Origin: Siphlonurus alternatus
Taxonomy: Eukaryota > Arthropoda > Insecta > Ephemeroptera > Siphlonuridae
Direction: 5' to 3'
DNA: 64,000 nucleotides
Assembly (NCBI GenBank): GCA_949825025.1
Contig: OX463787.1
Coordinates: 1,302,001-1,366,000, forward strand
The notes below the pieces were generated by a model that ran no database searches, was not told where the DNA came from, and worked only from the letters and a program-made list of their open reading frames with translations. This document shows, piece by piece, positions 46,701-56,572 of the stretch (positions within the stretch are counted from its first letter, which is position 1; each line of letters starts with the position of its first letter). Position numbers and translations under genes: made by a program.

Positions 46701-49700
46701 ATGCGAATAATACTTTCACTAGTAGCGTAAGATTGTTGTAAAAAAAAAATAAATGGTTATAAAAGTTCAATAACCGTTTAATTTATGCAGAAAAAAAGAA
46801 AAGTGGGATTTTTATTTAATATAAAATATTTTTATTTTTTTTTTAAATTTTTTGTTTTTATTTATTATAAAAATTTTAAAAAAATATAAATAATCATTGA
46901 TATGTATAAATAATAATTAATGTTCATTCATTGCAAAGATTAATAATATTTACTTTGACAATTTTATAAATTTATAATGCATTGCATGTATTTGTAAGTC
47001 AGCTAACTCCCAAATACTACACGCGTACACCGTCCGTCTTTTCCCAGAATGCTAACATTGAACATTGAATTATAATTTCTTTTATTAATTACAGTATACA
47101 GTAGAATAATTTTGTAAAGAATATCATTATGTCAGATACACATCTGAAATTAATACGTGAATATTACTATAACAAAAAAGAAAACATGACAATAATACTA
47201 CTAGCAAAATGGTGTTGGTTCTAATTGCTTTTGCATGTTGTTTTATAAAATAAATAAAAAAAATTGCTATCGTCAACAGAAATATTTTATAAAAATTAAA
47301 TTCGAGATAATTTTCTTATCTTGAAAAAATTGTAAAAAACATCTCTCTAGCCGAGATTCGAACCCACGACCTTCCTAATCCGATTCTGACACTAACGGTT
47401 GAACTTTGTTCCAGGCGCGGCCCAGGAGAGCTTCAAATGCCCAGACGACTACGGTTTCTACCCTCACACGAAATCCTGTGACAAATACTGGAAGTGTGAG
47501 AACGACAAGGCTGAGCTGAAGACTTGTGGAAATGGACTTGCCTTCGATGCCAGCGACTCCAAGTACCTCACTGAGAACTGTGACTACCTTCACAATGTTG
47601 AGTGTGGAGACCGCACCGTGATTGGTGAGTCTTGAGAATGTTATCTCATACAGATCTTAGTACGCGCGGCGGCCATCTTGGACGTCATAACATGGCTAAA
47701 GATAGGGGGCGTCAGTCTGTTTAAACGTATATGGCGTAAATTTGTTTGACTGTAGCTATTATAGTGCTGAAAAATTTAAATCTGCATACTTTCTCAATTT
47801 GAAATAAATTTCATCTTTTACTCGCTATTAAGTTCTCCTCGTCTAATTTCCTCTTATTTTGCACCATTTTAGAGGGAAAAAGACAAGATTACGTCTTTTT
47901 TCCTTTAGCATAAAATGTTAGAAATATTTTCATCCTCATTTTTAGCGAGGAAGAAATAAGATGTGTTTTTGAGGTAAAAATATGTTATAAGATTATGTTT
48001 GAACGTGTAAAAGATGAGTTGAAGACGTAATTTTTCAACTATACCAAAAGGAAATAAAAATATAAAGGTAAAAACACAACGGTGTATTTAAATACATTTC
48101 ACAGAAAGATAATAATATTTATAAACGTAAATCAATGTTTAATTTCAATGTATAAACCAAGTAAAAATAAACGATAAGAATTACGTCTTATTATCTCGTT
48201 GTTTTGTATCTTCAAACATGAATGTCTACTAAAAAGCTTTTTACCACCTGAACAAAAAAGTTGTTTCATTCCTTTACAATGCAAGGTTACTGTACAGTCG
48301 TGGACACAAAAATAAAGATCCATTTCTCCGTAACCTTCACTTCGTCTCAAGGACGTGAGAGTTTTAATGTACACCTCTGGACACCACGAACGTTACTCCT
48401 GCTTAGTTTGTGGACATTACCACGCAGTCTATGGAGGTGTGGGGAACTAGAACAATTTTAAGACCTCTTTTTACCTCAAATTTTCAAATCTGCAACTCTC
48501 TGTCTATATTGTAGCTGCAGTTCTAGCAAGTAACGTTCATGCTGCCTGTAGGTGTACATGACTTGATAAAATATAAAAGCGTAAAAATCATAACAATGCA
48601 AGAAAAAAAAATCATAAATTTTTATTGTATAAAATTGCACTTCCATTTTAATTATACCTTAATTATTATGATGTATGATTGCAAATGTAGTTCTTATGCT
48701 AAATTTTCAAAAGGATTATTTTTGAATCAATAATAGTGGTATTTAAAACACGTGTATTCTTAATATATATCAATATTTTTCTTTATATTCAATTTGTCTA
48801 AAAAAACATCGTATTTCTAAGAATACAAAAGTCCTTTAATTTCCGAATTTTAGATGGAAATATAGACCTTATTTATACGTAGAATAAAGTTGACAATTGC
48901 AACAAACTTCACATTATAAGGCAATTACATGCTTGTTGAATTTATGATATCTTTAAATGCTTAAAAAATTAAATACAAATTCAATAACTTTTTCTCCGGA
49001 TACTTTTGGCCTTGTTAGTACATCATCTCCGCTCTGAATGGACCAAATCTCGCTTCCTGTCACACCCAATATATTAAACTTTCTAATTGTCGTGTAGAAA
49101 GTTTGGGAGAAACAACTTTCTCGGTGATAATTTCATAATTGAACTTTTGATAATAATTTTAATTTTTTGTAAAGATTTATTAAATTATTTAAATTTACTA
49201 TTGTCACGGTTTTATAATTATTATATTTGATTTACGGATGTAATTTCAATTTACTTTCACAATATTAGGTAAAAAAATATAATTAAGTTACATGAAATAT
49301 ATGCTGTAAAATAAATAACATAGTGGGCAATCAATGCAAATGAAGGCAGAAAAAATGTATACAAACATACATTTTTATAAATAATAAATTGTTTTACCGG
49401 CATCAAATTTATAAAACGAAGTAAAATTAATTAAAAGGAGGTTGGTTAAATATAATATACGATTATAAATGAAGAAGATACTATACATTTTAAAAATAAC
49501 AGAAATATGATAGTGAGTTAACCAATGTTAACAATGGATTATCGATCTAAAAAAAAAAAATATTGTAAAAATGAATAGAGGGTGCAAAGTTATGCCACTC
49601 TGATTTTTTTCAGATTTTTTAGAGTCCAAAAAGTATTGCTAAAAAATTTTTGTCGAGGTTGGGTTTGAACCCACGACCCTTTTAGGTCCTATCTTTTTAT

Positions 49701-52700
49701 TAGAAGAGGCGTCATTTTCTCTGTACTTTCAATAATATTTTTATAAATAGTTCCCGGGCTCTAAAATTTCTGAAAAAATGAGGGTAGCATAACTTTGAAC
49801 CCTGTATCCATTTCTGAAATAAAAAAATTTGAGGTCGATACTCCATTGCATATCTTACGGACAAAGCTAAAAAAAAATGTATGTAATAGTAATATGTACT
49901 ATCTGGTAATACCATGTAGATTCATGGATTTTAGTAAGCAAAAGGTTTTTTTTTTTTTTTTTTTTTTAAATACTAATCTTAAATTTATTTCATCAGCCTG
50001 TATTTCAACTGTGTTTTGTGTTATATCATATTTATAAGTTAAAGTAACAAAATGATAAAATATATTATACTCTAAGCTGGCAATTTATGCTATAAATATT
50101 GTGTCCTTAGGCATTTTATATATAATTATAGAGTAGTTATAAATAATTGTTATTACAAAACACAAAATAACATTCGTAGCTATTAGTTTGTATCACGCAA
50201 TATTAAAATTAAATTTATAATTGTTGTTTGATGAGGTAATGATATTAATTCACCATTGACTCGTACAGAAAATGCATTGCGTAATTATTGGTACATGACA
50301 AAACTGGTATATGAGATCACGGAACTGCATATTTGGCCTGGATCCAGCGGGCGAAATGCAGCGAGAAAGTCATTGCAATGCAGACGAGAAACCACTGGAA
50401 TTACCATAAAAGAAACAAAGGAATTCTAGATTTCCATGGAAAGAATAATATTTACTTTGTACGCAAGTTTTACAACCGTTTATTTAATACGCGTTTAAAT
50501 TTTATTATGTTTAAAAATAAACTGAAAAATATTTTAATACAAAATTTTATAAATTATTTAATTATAAGTAATAAAATTAGTTTACTTTTACACACAAAAT
50601 TTTAATATAATACATTTATAACTTATAAATTATGTTACAAATGTATTTGTTTTTTAAATAAAATATAAATATTTTAAGAGACAAATTTAAAGTGGATTCA
50701 GTAATAACCGACTGCTCATATTAACTGGTGCACAAAAGTAAGAAACCATAATATAGCAAGTGATTTAATCTATGTATAATCCAATTATAAAAGCTGAATT
50801 CATTATTATATTTGACAAAAAAAATATCTCTTAAATACCTACCTGCATCATTATCAAGTAATAATAAATTTAAATTTGGCATAAATATATATAAATAAAT
50901 AAAATTGTCTTTATTGAGGGCGGAATTTAGGCCATTAGACCCACTCTTCCATCCAACCCAATGAAAATGAAGCGATTTTTAGTGAAAACACATAATTATA
51001 CTGTTGTAATACCCTACATAGTACATACTATATGTAACATACATTTAAATATATTTAGTGTTATTACCGTACATCGATTTGAAAAATTACGTCTTCAACT
51101 CTTTCAACTAATATTTACCTCAAAAACACATTTTCTTCTTCGTTCATAGTAGATAAGGATAAAATGGAGACAATATTTCTAACATCTTATGCAAGAGGAA
51201 AGATGACGTAATCTCGACTTTTCCCCACTCTTTTTTCTCGGAAAAATAGGAGAAAATTCAAAGAGGGACGCTAAAATTGAATAAAAAATGAAAATTATTT
51301 GTTAAAAAAGGTCTGCCTTGACTTGGTATCGAACTCACGATCTTTTTATTTGCAGAGCCCCCAATCAGCACTCCTCACTGCCCTCGTCTGTACGGAATCT
51401 TCGCCGACGAGAACAAATGTGACGTTTTCTGGAACTGCTGGGACGGAGAGGCGAGCCGTTACCAGTGCTCCCCCGGTCTGGCTTACGATCAGGAGTCTCG
51501 CGTGTGCATGTGGGCCGACCAGGTCCCTGAGTGCCGCAAGGATGGTGAGTTGGGACCCCTGGAGGGTCCCTTTAGGATCTTGAGGTTCAAGGGAGATATA
51601 ATAATTATCGATCGCTAAAAAATTTTTTTTTCACAAAAAGTGTTACAACAATGTGCAGCCAAGATTATTTTAAAATAATCTTATTGACTGGTGCATGAAA
51701 TACATTGCATATTATTTAACTTTAATAATAATTATTTTCCTTACTAGATGCTCACAGTAAAGTTAAATTTATTTATTGTTTAGTGAATTAAAAGTGCAAT
51801 ATTGAAATAAAATATTGAATATCAGTTGCAATTTTGAGGCGACTTGCATGCCTGCAAAATTAACAAAAATTTGGCTCGATATACAAAACATAATTAAGTA
51901 TTGTACCGTATGAGAAAAAAATATTTTGATACAAAAGTAGATCTTACCTACATTTAACATAAAGTCTATTTGGTATATAAATTAGTGTACGACATTTATT
52001 TTCTATGGTGAAGTATTTAGAATTTACAATCATCAGGTTTGTAACAAAAGTAAAAAAATCTTGCATTTTTTCGTATTCGTAATTCTTGAAAAGAAAATTC
52101 TCCACTTACAGCCTTGTAAATTGCCATACCTTGTGTTATTCTACTTATTCTTACGGGACACGGTAATTAACAAGGTCACAAAAGTAAATTTTCCGAGATG
52201 ACGAATATGTAAAAAAAAAATCATTTTACAAAATCACTCATCCCCATTTTGTTGAAACTCGTCCTAACCTTTGTTGTGTTGTCCACAGAGGTCGCGGGAG
52301 GTTTCACTTGCCCCGCCGCCGGAGAGATCGCCAACTCAGGCACTTTCTCCCGCCACGCCCACCCCGAGGACTGTCGCAAGTATTACATCTGTCTGGAGGG
52401 AGTCGCTCGAGAGTACGGTTGTCCCATCGGAACCGTTTTCAAGATTGGAGACGGAGAGGGAACCGGAAACTGCGAGGACCCTGAGGATGTTCCCGGCTGG
52501 TAAGTTACACCCCAGGTCAATTGTTTCTAGGTCCCGTTGTTAGTCTGTAGTACACCCCACGTCAATTGTTTCTAGGTCCCGTTGATGGTCAGAAGTACAC
52601 CCCAGGTCAATTGTTTCTAGATCCCATTGTCAGTCAAAAGTATACCCCAGGTATATTATTACATTATTTTTCTTCAGTTAATAATTTGAGCATATATTTT

Positions 52701-54116
52701 GACTTCAAATTGCATAATGGAATATCGACCTTAATTTTTTTATTGCAGAAATGGATAGAGCGTGCAAAGTTATGCTACCCTGATTTTTTTTAGATTTTTT
52801 AAAGCCCGGGAACTGTTTTTAAAAAATTATTGAAAGTTCCTTTTGTGACATCACGAAACGCCGCTCCTTAAGAAAAAGATAGGAATTGCCGCCGCGTGGC
52901 GTCACAAAAAGGACTTTCAATAATTTTTTAAAAATACTTCCCGGGCTCTAAAAAAATCTGAAAAATTCAAGGTAGCATAACTTTGCACGCTCTATCCATT
53001 TCTGCAATAAAAAAAATTTGAGGTCGATACCCCATTATTTTCAAAATGTTCTAACTTCTAATCAAAAACAAAATATATTTTATTAGCATTTTAGATTAGG
53101 CAAATGGGGTCTACAAACAATAATTCCTTATCAAAATAGAATACCCATGTATATCCACACTGTCATATTATGTCACACATGTAGAGTAACACATAAACAA
53201 GTTTAGTTATGTCTATTATCATTATCATATTTTCTAGTCATCTTTTCTATTTTCATTATTTTATCAACTTTTGGCGTTGAATGTGTAAAACTCTCTTCTG
53301 TGAATCTGTCTTTCTGTACACAAATTTACACACTTTTATTTTATAATCATTTCAAAGCAATGCACGATTTAATATAGCATTAATCACAATTGCACATTTC
53401 ATCATACATTAAATCCACATAATCAATTTTCTTTACTGTCAAAACAATAAATAAATAATAAAAATTAACGGAGAACACTAAGTTTCGATTTTCCAGATTT
53501 TTTTTAACCCTCCAACACCCTTAAAATTATGCTGCAAAACACTGTGACGTAACAGTCATGCATTTTAACTCCTAAGAATAAGGAATATTATGTCACAGTG
53601 TTATGCAGCAGGATTTTTTTATGTTTTTATAGGGTTAAAAAAGTCTAAAAATAATTGAAAACAGTTAACTCGATAATTTTATCTTCCCTACAAATTTTCA
53701 ATAATTTTCAGGCAATTTGTACACTAATTACCTCGGAAAATTTCCATTTGCAGCCTTGTTAATCATCATACCCCGTAAAAACACAAGACTTGGTCACAAA
53801 CAAGGCTGCTAATGGGAATATTCCAAGGCGACGAGTGTTCTTTCAAAATTGCATCACATAAACACACAAAATCATTTTGGGTTTGTCATACAAGCTCGTA
53901 TGGTTGTTTGGGCAGCATGCTCACTTTTGTTTGTCACTAAACAGCGAGGATTACTATGGCGATCTCGACCTCAAGTCTATCCGCAAGAGCGAACTGCACG
54001 CCGGAATCCAGGGCAAGGATCGTCCTGCCCCCAAGTCTACAGCCCCCAAGCCAAAGGCCCCCGCTGCACGTGCCAGCCCCCCAAAACAACAAGCACCAAG
54101 CAACGATGATAATTAA
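43716..54116 (+). CDS. Gasp / obstructor-C (CPAP3-C), long isoform
   Basis: Exons 43716-43755, 47415-47624, 51356-51544, 52289-52499 and 53945-54116 join in phase (1, 1, 1, 2) to a 273-residue protein. Residues 1-16 are a signal peptide (MKCFVVLAAILAIGAA). Three peritrophin-A type chitin-binding domains (CBM14) follow at about 22-77, 92-143 and 154-217, each with six Cys and aromatic residues for chitin contact. Motifs such as CDKYWKC, VFWNCW and DCRKYYICLEGVAREYGC match Gasp as I know it from insects. The product is secreted into cuticle and the tracheal lumen, where it binds chitin. The last exon gives CEDYYGDLDLKSIRKSEL and a Pro/Lys/Ala-rich basic tail ending NDDN. Introns 1 and 2 are each about 3.7 kb and full of MITEs. 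All splice sites are canonical and no frame is broken. Identification is firm. Confidence 0.96.
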
Positions 54117-55441
54117 ATTATAATTTAGTATAGGAGTTTAGAATTATAATAATATTGTACTTTGACTGTATTGAATATCTATGTTTAATGTTATAATCAA
54201 ATAAACGACATAATCATGAATCAAGAATCATATTTTATTAATGATTTGATTCTTGACTCATGAATTGATTGTACACTTCATTCAGATAAAAATGTCCAAT
54301 CTTGTCATATTAAAACATGGCTGGATGGGACATTTTTATTTGAATGGAGTGTACACTTACAAAAATATATATCTGCTCCTTATTTGTTTTTAATTAAATG
54401 TTTTACATTGAATCTTATGGTTACATGAAACAGTTTATTATAAATCAAATAGGTCCAATTACATACCCCTGATTTGTACCTTTTCTTCAGTCAATTAACT
54501 TTATGCCAATTTCATAAAGAAATTGAATTCAGAAAATGTACTAAACGGGTAAACAAACCTATTAATTCTAGGGAAACATCTAAAATGGAAGCTATTTTTG
54601 AAAATATCTGAGGCAAAATCAGTTCTAAGCAGAGATGGCTGCCATTTTAGATGCAATTCTAAAATTATATAGCAATATTTTAAAGATGGCTTGTACTGTT
54701 TTTTTTTTTTTTTCCTAAATATCACTTGCATAATATCTTTTTCATAGCTAATTGAAAAGTAATGTAAATTGTCAAGTAATTGTATTATATCATATAGAAA
54801 TCATTGACAAAATTACTTCTTGCTTAGCATAAAATAACATTGAAATAATGATATTTAATACAGTCAAGTAATCAAAATTTTACACTTAAATAAATAATTT
54901 ATTTAATTGTAAAAAAAAAATCCACCTTTTGAATTTATTTTTAATATAATGAATGTGATGGTAAAAAATTGCATTCTTGTATTATTAATTTATTCAAAAA
55001 TCTCAAAATGGATTATTAAAATCCATAACAATATTGATCAATAAATTTATAAATAAACTATACCTAATTAAAAAAGGAATCTCAAATTTATAAATATTTT
55101 GATCAAAAAAGGGATATATTATATCATATCCTAGTTTACATTTTTAATATTAATTATATAGGATTATTATTACACGGTCAAAAATAATTATTAAAAAAAC
55201 AACAAAATGCACTTCTTATATTTAAGCCAACATAATTCTACTCTTCTTTTTCTATAAGCATGCCACTATGCATGAGATCTGTGATTATTTTCTTATTTTT
55301 CATTTCTCTTTTTCAATCATTATCATTGTATTCTTCTAGTTTTCTGTCATTAAGGTAAAAATTAACTTTATTTTTGTATCTAACAGCGAGGATTACTATG
55401 GAGATGTCGACCTTAAAGCACTCAAGAAATTGGGATTGTGA
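43716..55441 (+). CDS. Gasp / obstructor-C, short isoform
   Basis: It shares the first four exons with the long form but uses an alternative last exon, 55387-55441, behind the acceptor TTTTTGTATCTAACAG. This exon starts like the long one at the DNA level (CGAGGATTACTATGG) and encodes CEDYYGDVDLKALKKLGL then TGA, giving 234 residues. Both terminal exons have their own AATAAA, and both join exon 4 (donor GGCTG|GTAAGT) in the same phase and complete the final Cys of the third chitin-binding domain. The choice swaps a 40-residue basic Pro/Lys-rich tail for a short end. Two terminal isoforms are known for Gasp/CPAP3-C in some insects, as I recall; use here needs transcripts. Confidence 0.85.
43756..47414 (+). 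other. Gasp intron 1
   Basis: Donor ATCG|GTATGT, acceptor GTTCCAG. AT-rich, with a family K copy and, just before the acceptor at 47352-47405, a tRNA-like antisense sequence (GAGATTCGAACCCACGACC). The 100-codon frame at 44111-44413 is compositionally trivial and not called. Near 43870-44060 a motif like GACGATTTGAAGTCAATACA repeats three times. Confidence 0.7.
45550..45663. mobile_element. Family K foldback copy in Gasp intron 1
   Basis: GTACACTTGTCACTTCGGAA and AATTTTCACTTTAGCCATG on the left; CATGGCTGCAAGTGAGAAAT and TTTCCAAGGTGACTAGTA on the right. The arms pair almost fully. Confidence 0.75.
47798..48043 (-). mobile_element. Family G element, inverted, in Gasp intron 2
   Basis: TTTGAAATAAATTTCATCTT, TTATTTTGCACCATTTTAGA and AGCATAAAATGTTAGAAATA, ending GACGTAATTTTTCAACTATA: the exact reverse of the 43249 copy. 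Confidence 0.8.
48365..48535. repeat. Family J interspersed repeat in Gasp intron 2
   Basis: GTACACCTCTGGACACCACG, ACGTTACTCCTGCTTAGTTT, CACGCAGTCTATGGAGGTGT and CAACTCTCTGTCTATATTGT; close to 6690-6900. Confidence 0.7.
49534..49846. mobile_element. Family C foldback MITE with a tRNA-like centre
   Basis: ATGGATTATCGATCTAAAAA and GAATAGAGGGTGCAAAGTTA on the left; GAGGGTAGCATAACTTTGAA and GAGGTCGATACTCCAT on the right. The central stretch GGTTGGGTTTGAACCCACGA is unlike other family C copies and resembles a tRNA T-arm in antisense. Confidence 0.75.
51078..51300 (+). mobile_element. Family G element, decayed, in Gasp intron 2
   Basis: TTGAAAAATTACGTCTTCAA, AAACACATTTTCTTCTTCGT, GACGTAATCTCGACTTTTCC and the closing AAAAAATGAAAATTATTTG. 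Confidence 0.6.
52097..52210. mobile_element. Family K foldback copy in Gasp intron 3
   Basis: AAATTCTCCACTTACAGCCT and TGTAAATTGCCATACC on the left; GGACACGGTAATTAACAAGG and AATTTTCCGAGATGACGAAT on the right. Confidence 0.65.
52505..52650. repeat. Short tandem repeat after Gasp exon 4
   Basis: Three copies of TACACCCCAGGTCAATTGTT followed by TCTAGGTCCCGTTG (with small changes) start near 52505, 52551 and 52598, with a fourth fragment near 52643. The period is 46-47 bases. Confidence 0.75.
52717..53036. mobile_element. Family C foldback MITE, complete, in Gasp intron 4
   Basis: ATGGAATATCGACCTTAATT, GATAGAGCGTGCAAAGTTAT and CACGAAACGCCGCTCC, mirrored by GCGTGGCGTCACAAAAAGGA and GAGGTCGATACCCCAT. 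The flanks TA...TA suggest a TA target. Confidence 0.85.
53502..53642. mobile_element. Family H MITE in Gasp intron 4
   Basis: AACCCTCCAACACCCTTAAA, ATGCTGCAAAACACTGTGAC, then ATGTCACAGTGTTATGCAGC and TTTTTATAGGGTTAAAAAAG. Confidence 0.7.
53712..53835. mobile_element. Family K foldback copy in Gasp intron 4
   Basis: ACACTAATTACCTCGGAAAA and TTTGCAGCCTTGTTAATCAT on the left; GGTCACAAACAAGGCTGCTA and ATATTCCAAGGCGACGAGTG on the right. It ends about 110 bases before the long-isoform exon. Confidence 0.75.
54200..54205 (+). terminator. Poly(A) signal for the long Gasp isoform
   Basis: AATAAA 84 bases after the TAA at 54114-54116. Just downstream, at 54214-54260, AATCAAGAATCATATT and AATGATTTGATTCTTGACT form a hairpin. 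A second hairpin spans 54271-54357 (GTACACTTCATTCAGATAAA against TTTATTTGAATGGAGTGTAC). Confidence 0.65.
54271..54357. repeat. Small foldback between the two Gasp last exons
   Basis: GTACACTTCATTCAGATAAA with AATGTCCAATC, and GGGACATTTTTATTTGAATG with GAGTGTAC, are complementary around a 25-base loop. It resembles a miniature MITE; no second copy seen. Confidence 0.65.
54360..55386 (+). other. Sequence between the alternative last exons of Gasp
   Basis: AT-rich. A hairpin at 54583-54653 (CTAAAATGGAAGC against CTGCCATTTTAG) is the only structure noted. No coding exon seen. Confidence 0.5.
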
Positions 55442-55484
55442 AAAAATTAACAATTTAAGACTTTAAAAACTATAATTATTATTT

Positions 55485-55490
55485 AATAAA
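55485..55490 (+). terminator. Poly(A) signal for the short Gasp isoform
   Basis: AATAAA 44 bases after the TGA at 55439-55441. Another AATAAA lies near 55684. Confidence 0.6.
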
Positions 55491-55499
55491 TCAAATCAA

Positions 55500-56475
55500 T
55501 AGCTTATGGTACAAATGCCGCACTACAAATTTTTTATCAATATTTTCATTGTATTTAAATCTTTATTATTTGTGTTGGCTTGCATATGATATGCAATCTT
55601 TTATAATATTTTTTTATATATGAAAAATGAATTTTTAATATTGACTGCTTTTTATTTTAAACTGTGTATGTGTTTTTTTGTAAATAAAACAAATTCGTCC
55701 TAAATATTGTGTTTTATTGTTATTAAAAAAAAATGACAGATATACAAAGCAATGCAGAGCCCATAGAAAATGTTCTATTTTATTCCAGTTAAAAAATAGC
55801 CTTAATTAAGTTATATTATATAAAAAAATATTTTATTGAATAATTAACCAGAGAGTTTCAGGAGAAATTACAAAATATATATGGTCATGTCATGGGTCAT
55901 GGGGATATTCAAAAGAAATAAGCTTAGTTTTAGGACTTTTAGGTCTAACAATTTTTTGTTTAAATTTTTTTGGTTGAATCGAGCATTATATTTGATCTGA
56001 TATTGTGAATGTATGAGCTAAATTTACTTCTTTTTGTGTATAACTCCATCGCCTACAGTAAATTATTATATACCTTTTAGTTATTATCTTAAAATATTAC
56101 TTGCTAAATATGAAATATATTTTCTTTCAATCAAATATATTAATATATTTTCATCTAAAGCACTATAATTAATTATATTAGGTCCCCTTTATAGTGCTAA
56201 GGTTAAGTTATTGTATTATTGATCATTATAAGGGCACACAGACTTTTATTTCTACGATCTTGTCTTTTTCACCACAGTTAGCTTGGTTTTCTTCGTGTTT
56301 GTAACGTCTTCTGTCATTGGTATGTTGTTTGTAACGAAGAAACAAAGAATTAATATCTATATTAATTCTTAATATCTATATTAATTCTTTGGAAGAACTT
56401 TACTGGCCGAGCTGAGCCGAAGGACACCCGAGCGTTTTCGACGAAAACCAAGTTAAATATGAACCTAAGTATATT
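55500..56475. other. Short intergenic region between Gasp and the protease-lectin gene
   Basis: The two genes converge here. AT-rich, no further gene. At 56403-56470 a block (CCGAAGGACACCCGAGCG, ATATGAACCTAAGTATATT) matches 1330-1410 in inverted orientation. Confidence 0.55.
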
Positions 56476-56479
56476 GGTA

Positions 56480-56485
56480 TTTATT
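56480..56485 (-). terminator. Poly(A) signal of the protease-lectin gene
   Basis: TTTATT on the plus strand (AATAAA on the minus strand), 88 bases beyond the TAG stop at 56575-56573. Confidence 0.55.
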
Positions 56486-56572
56486 TGCTAAGCCCAAAGA
56501 ACATGCTAATGGTAAACAAGTTAAATCTCCTGATTCAAACCTCCTTGCTTTCGTTTTTCTATAAAGGCCGCT

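Larger units (their letters stand above)
47625..51355 (+). other. Gasp intron 2
   Basis: Donor ATTG|GTGAGT, acceptor TTATTTGCAG. It contains a family G copy (47798-48043, inverted), a family J copy (48365-48535), a family C copy (49534-49846), a T run at 49946-49967 and a second family G copy (51078-51300). Just before the acceptor is GGTATCGAACTCACGATC, a tRNA-like antisense fragment. Confidence 0.7.

Noticed and set aside
51299..51583. 94-codon frame over Gasp exon 3
   Set aside because: Wrong frame; the real frame encodes the second chitin-binding domain.
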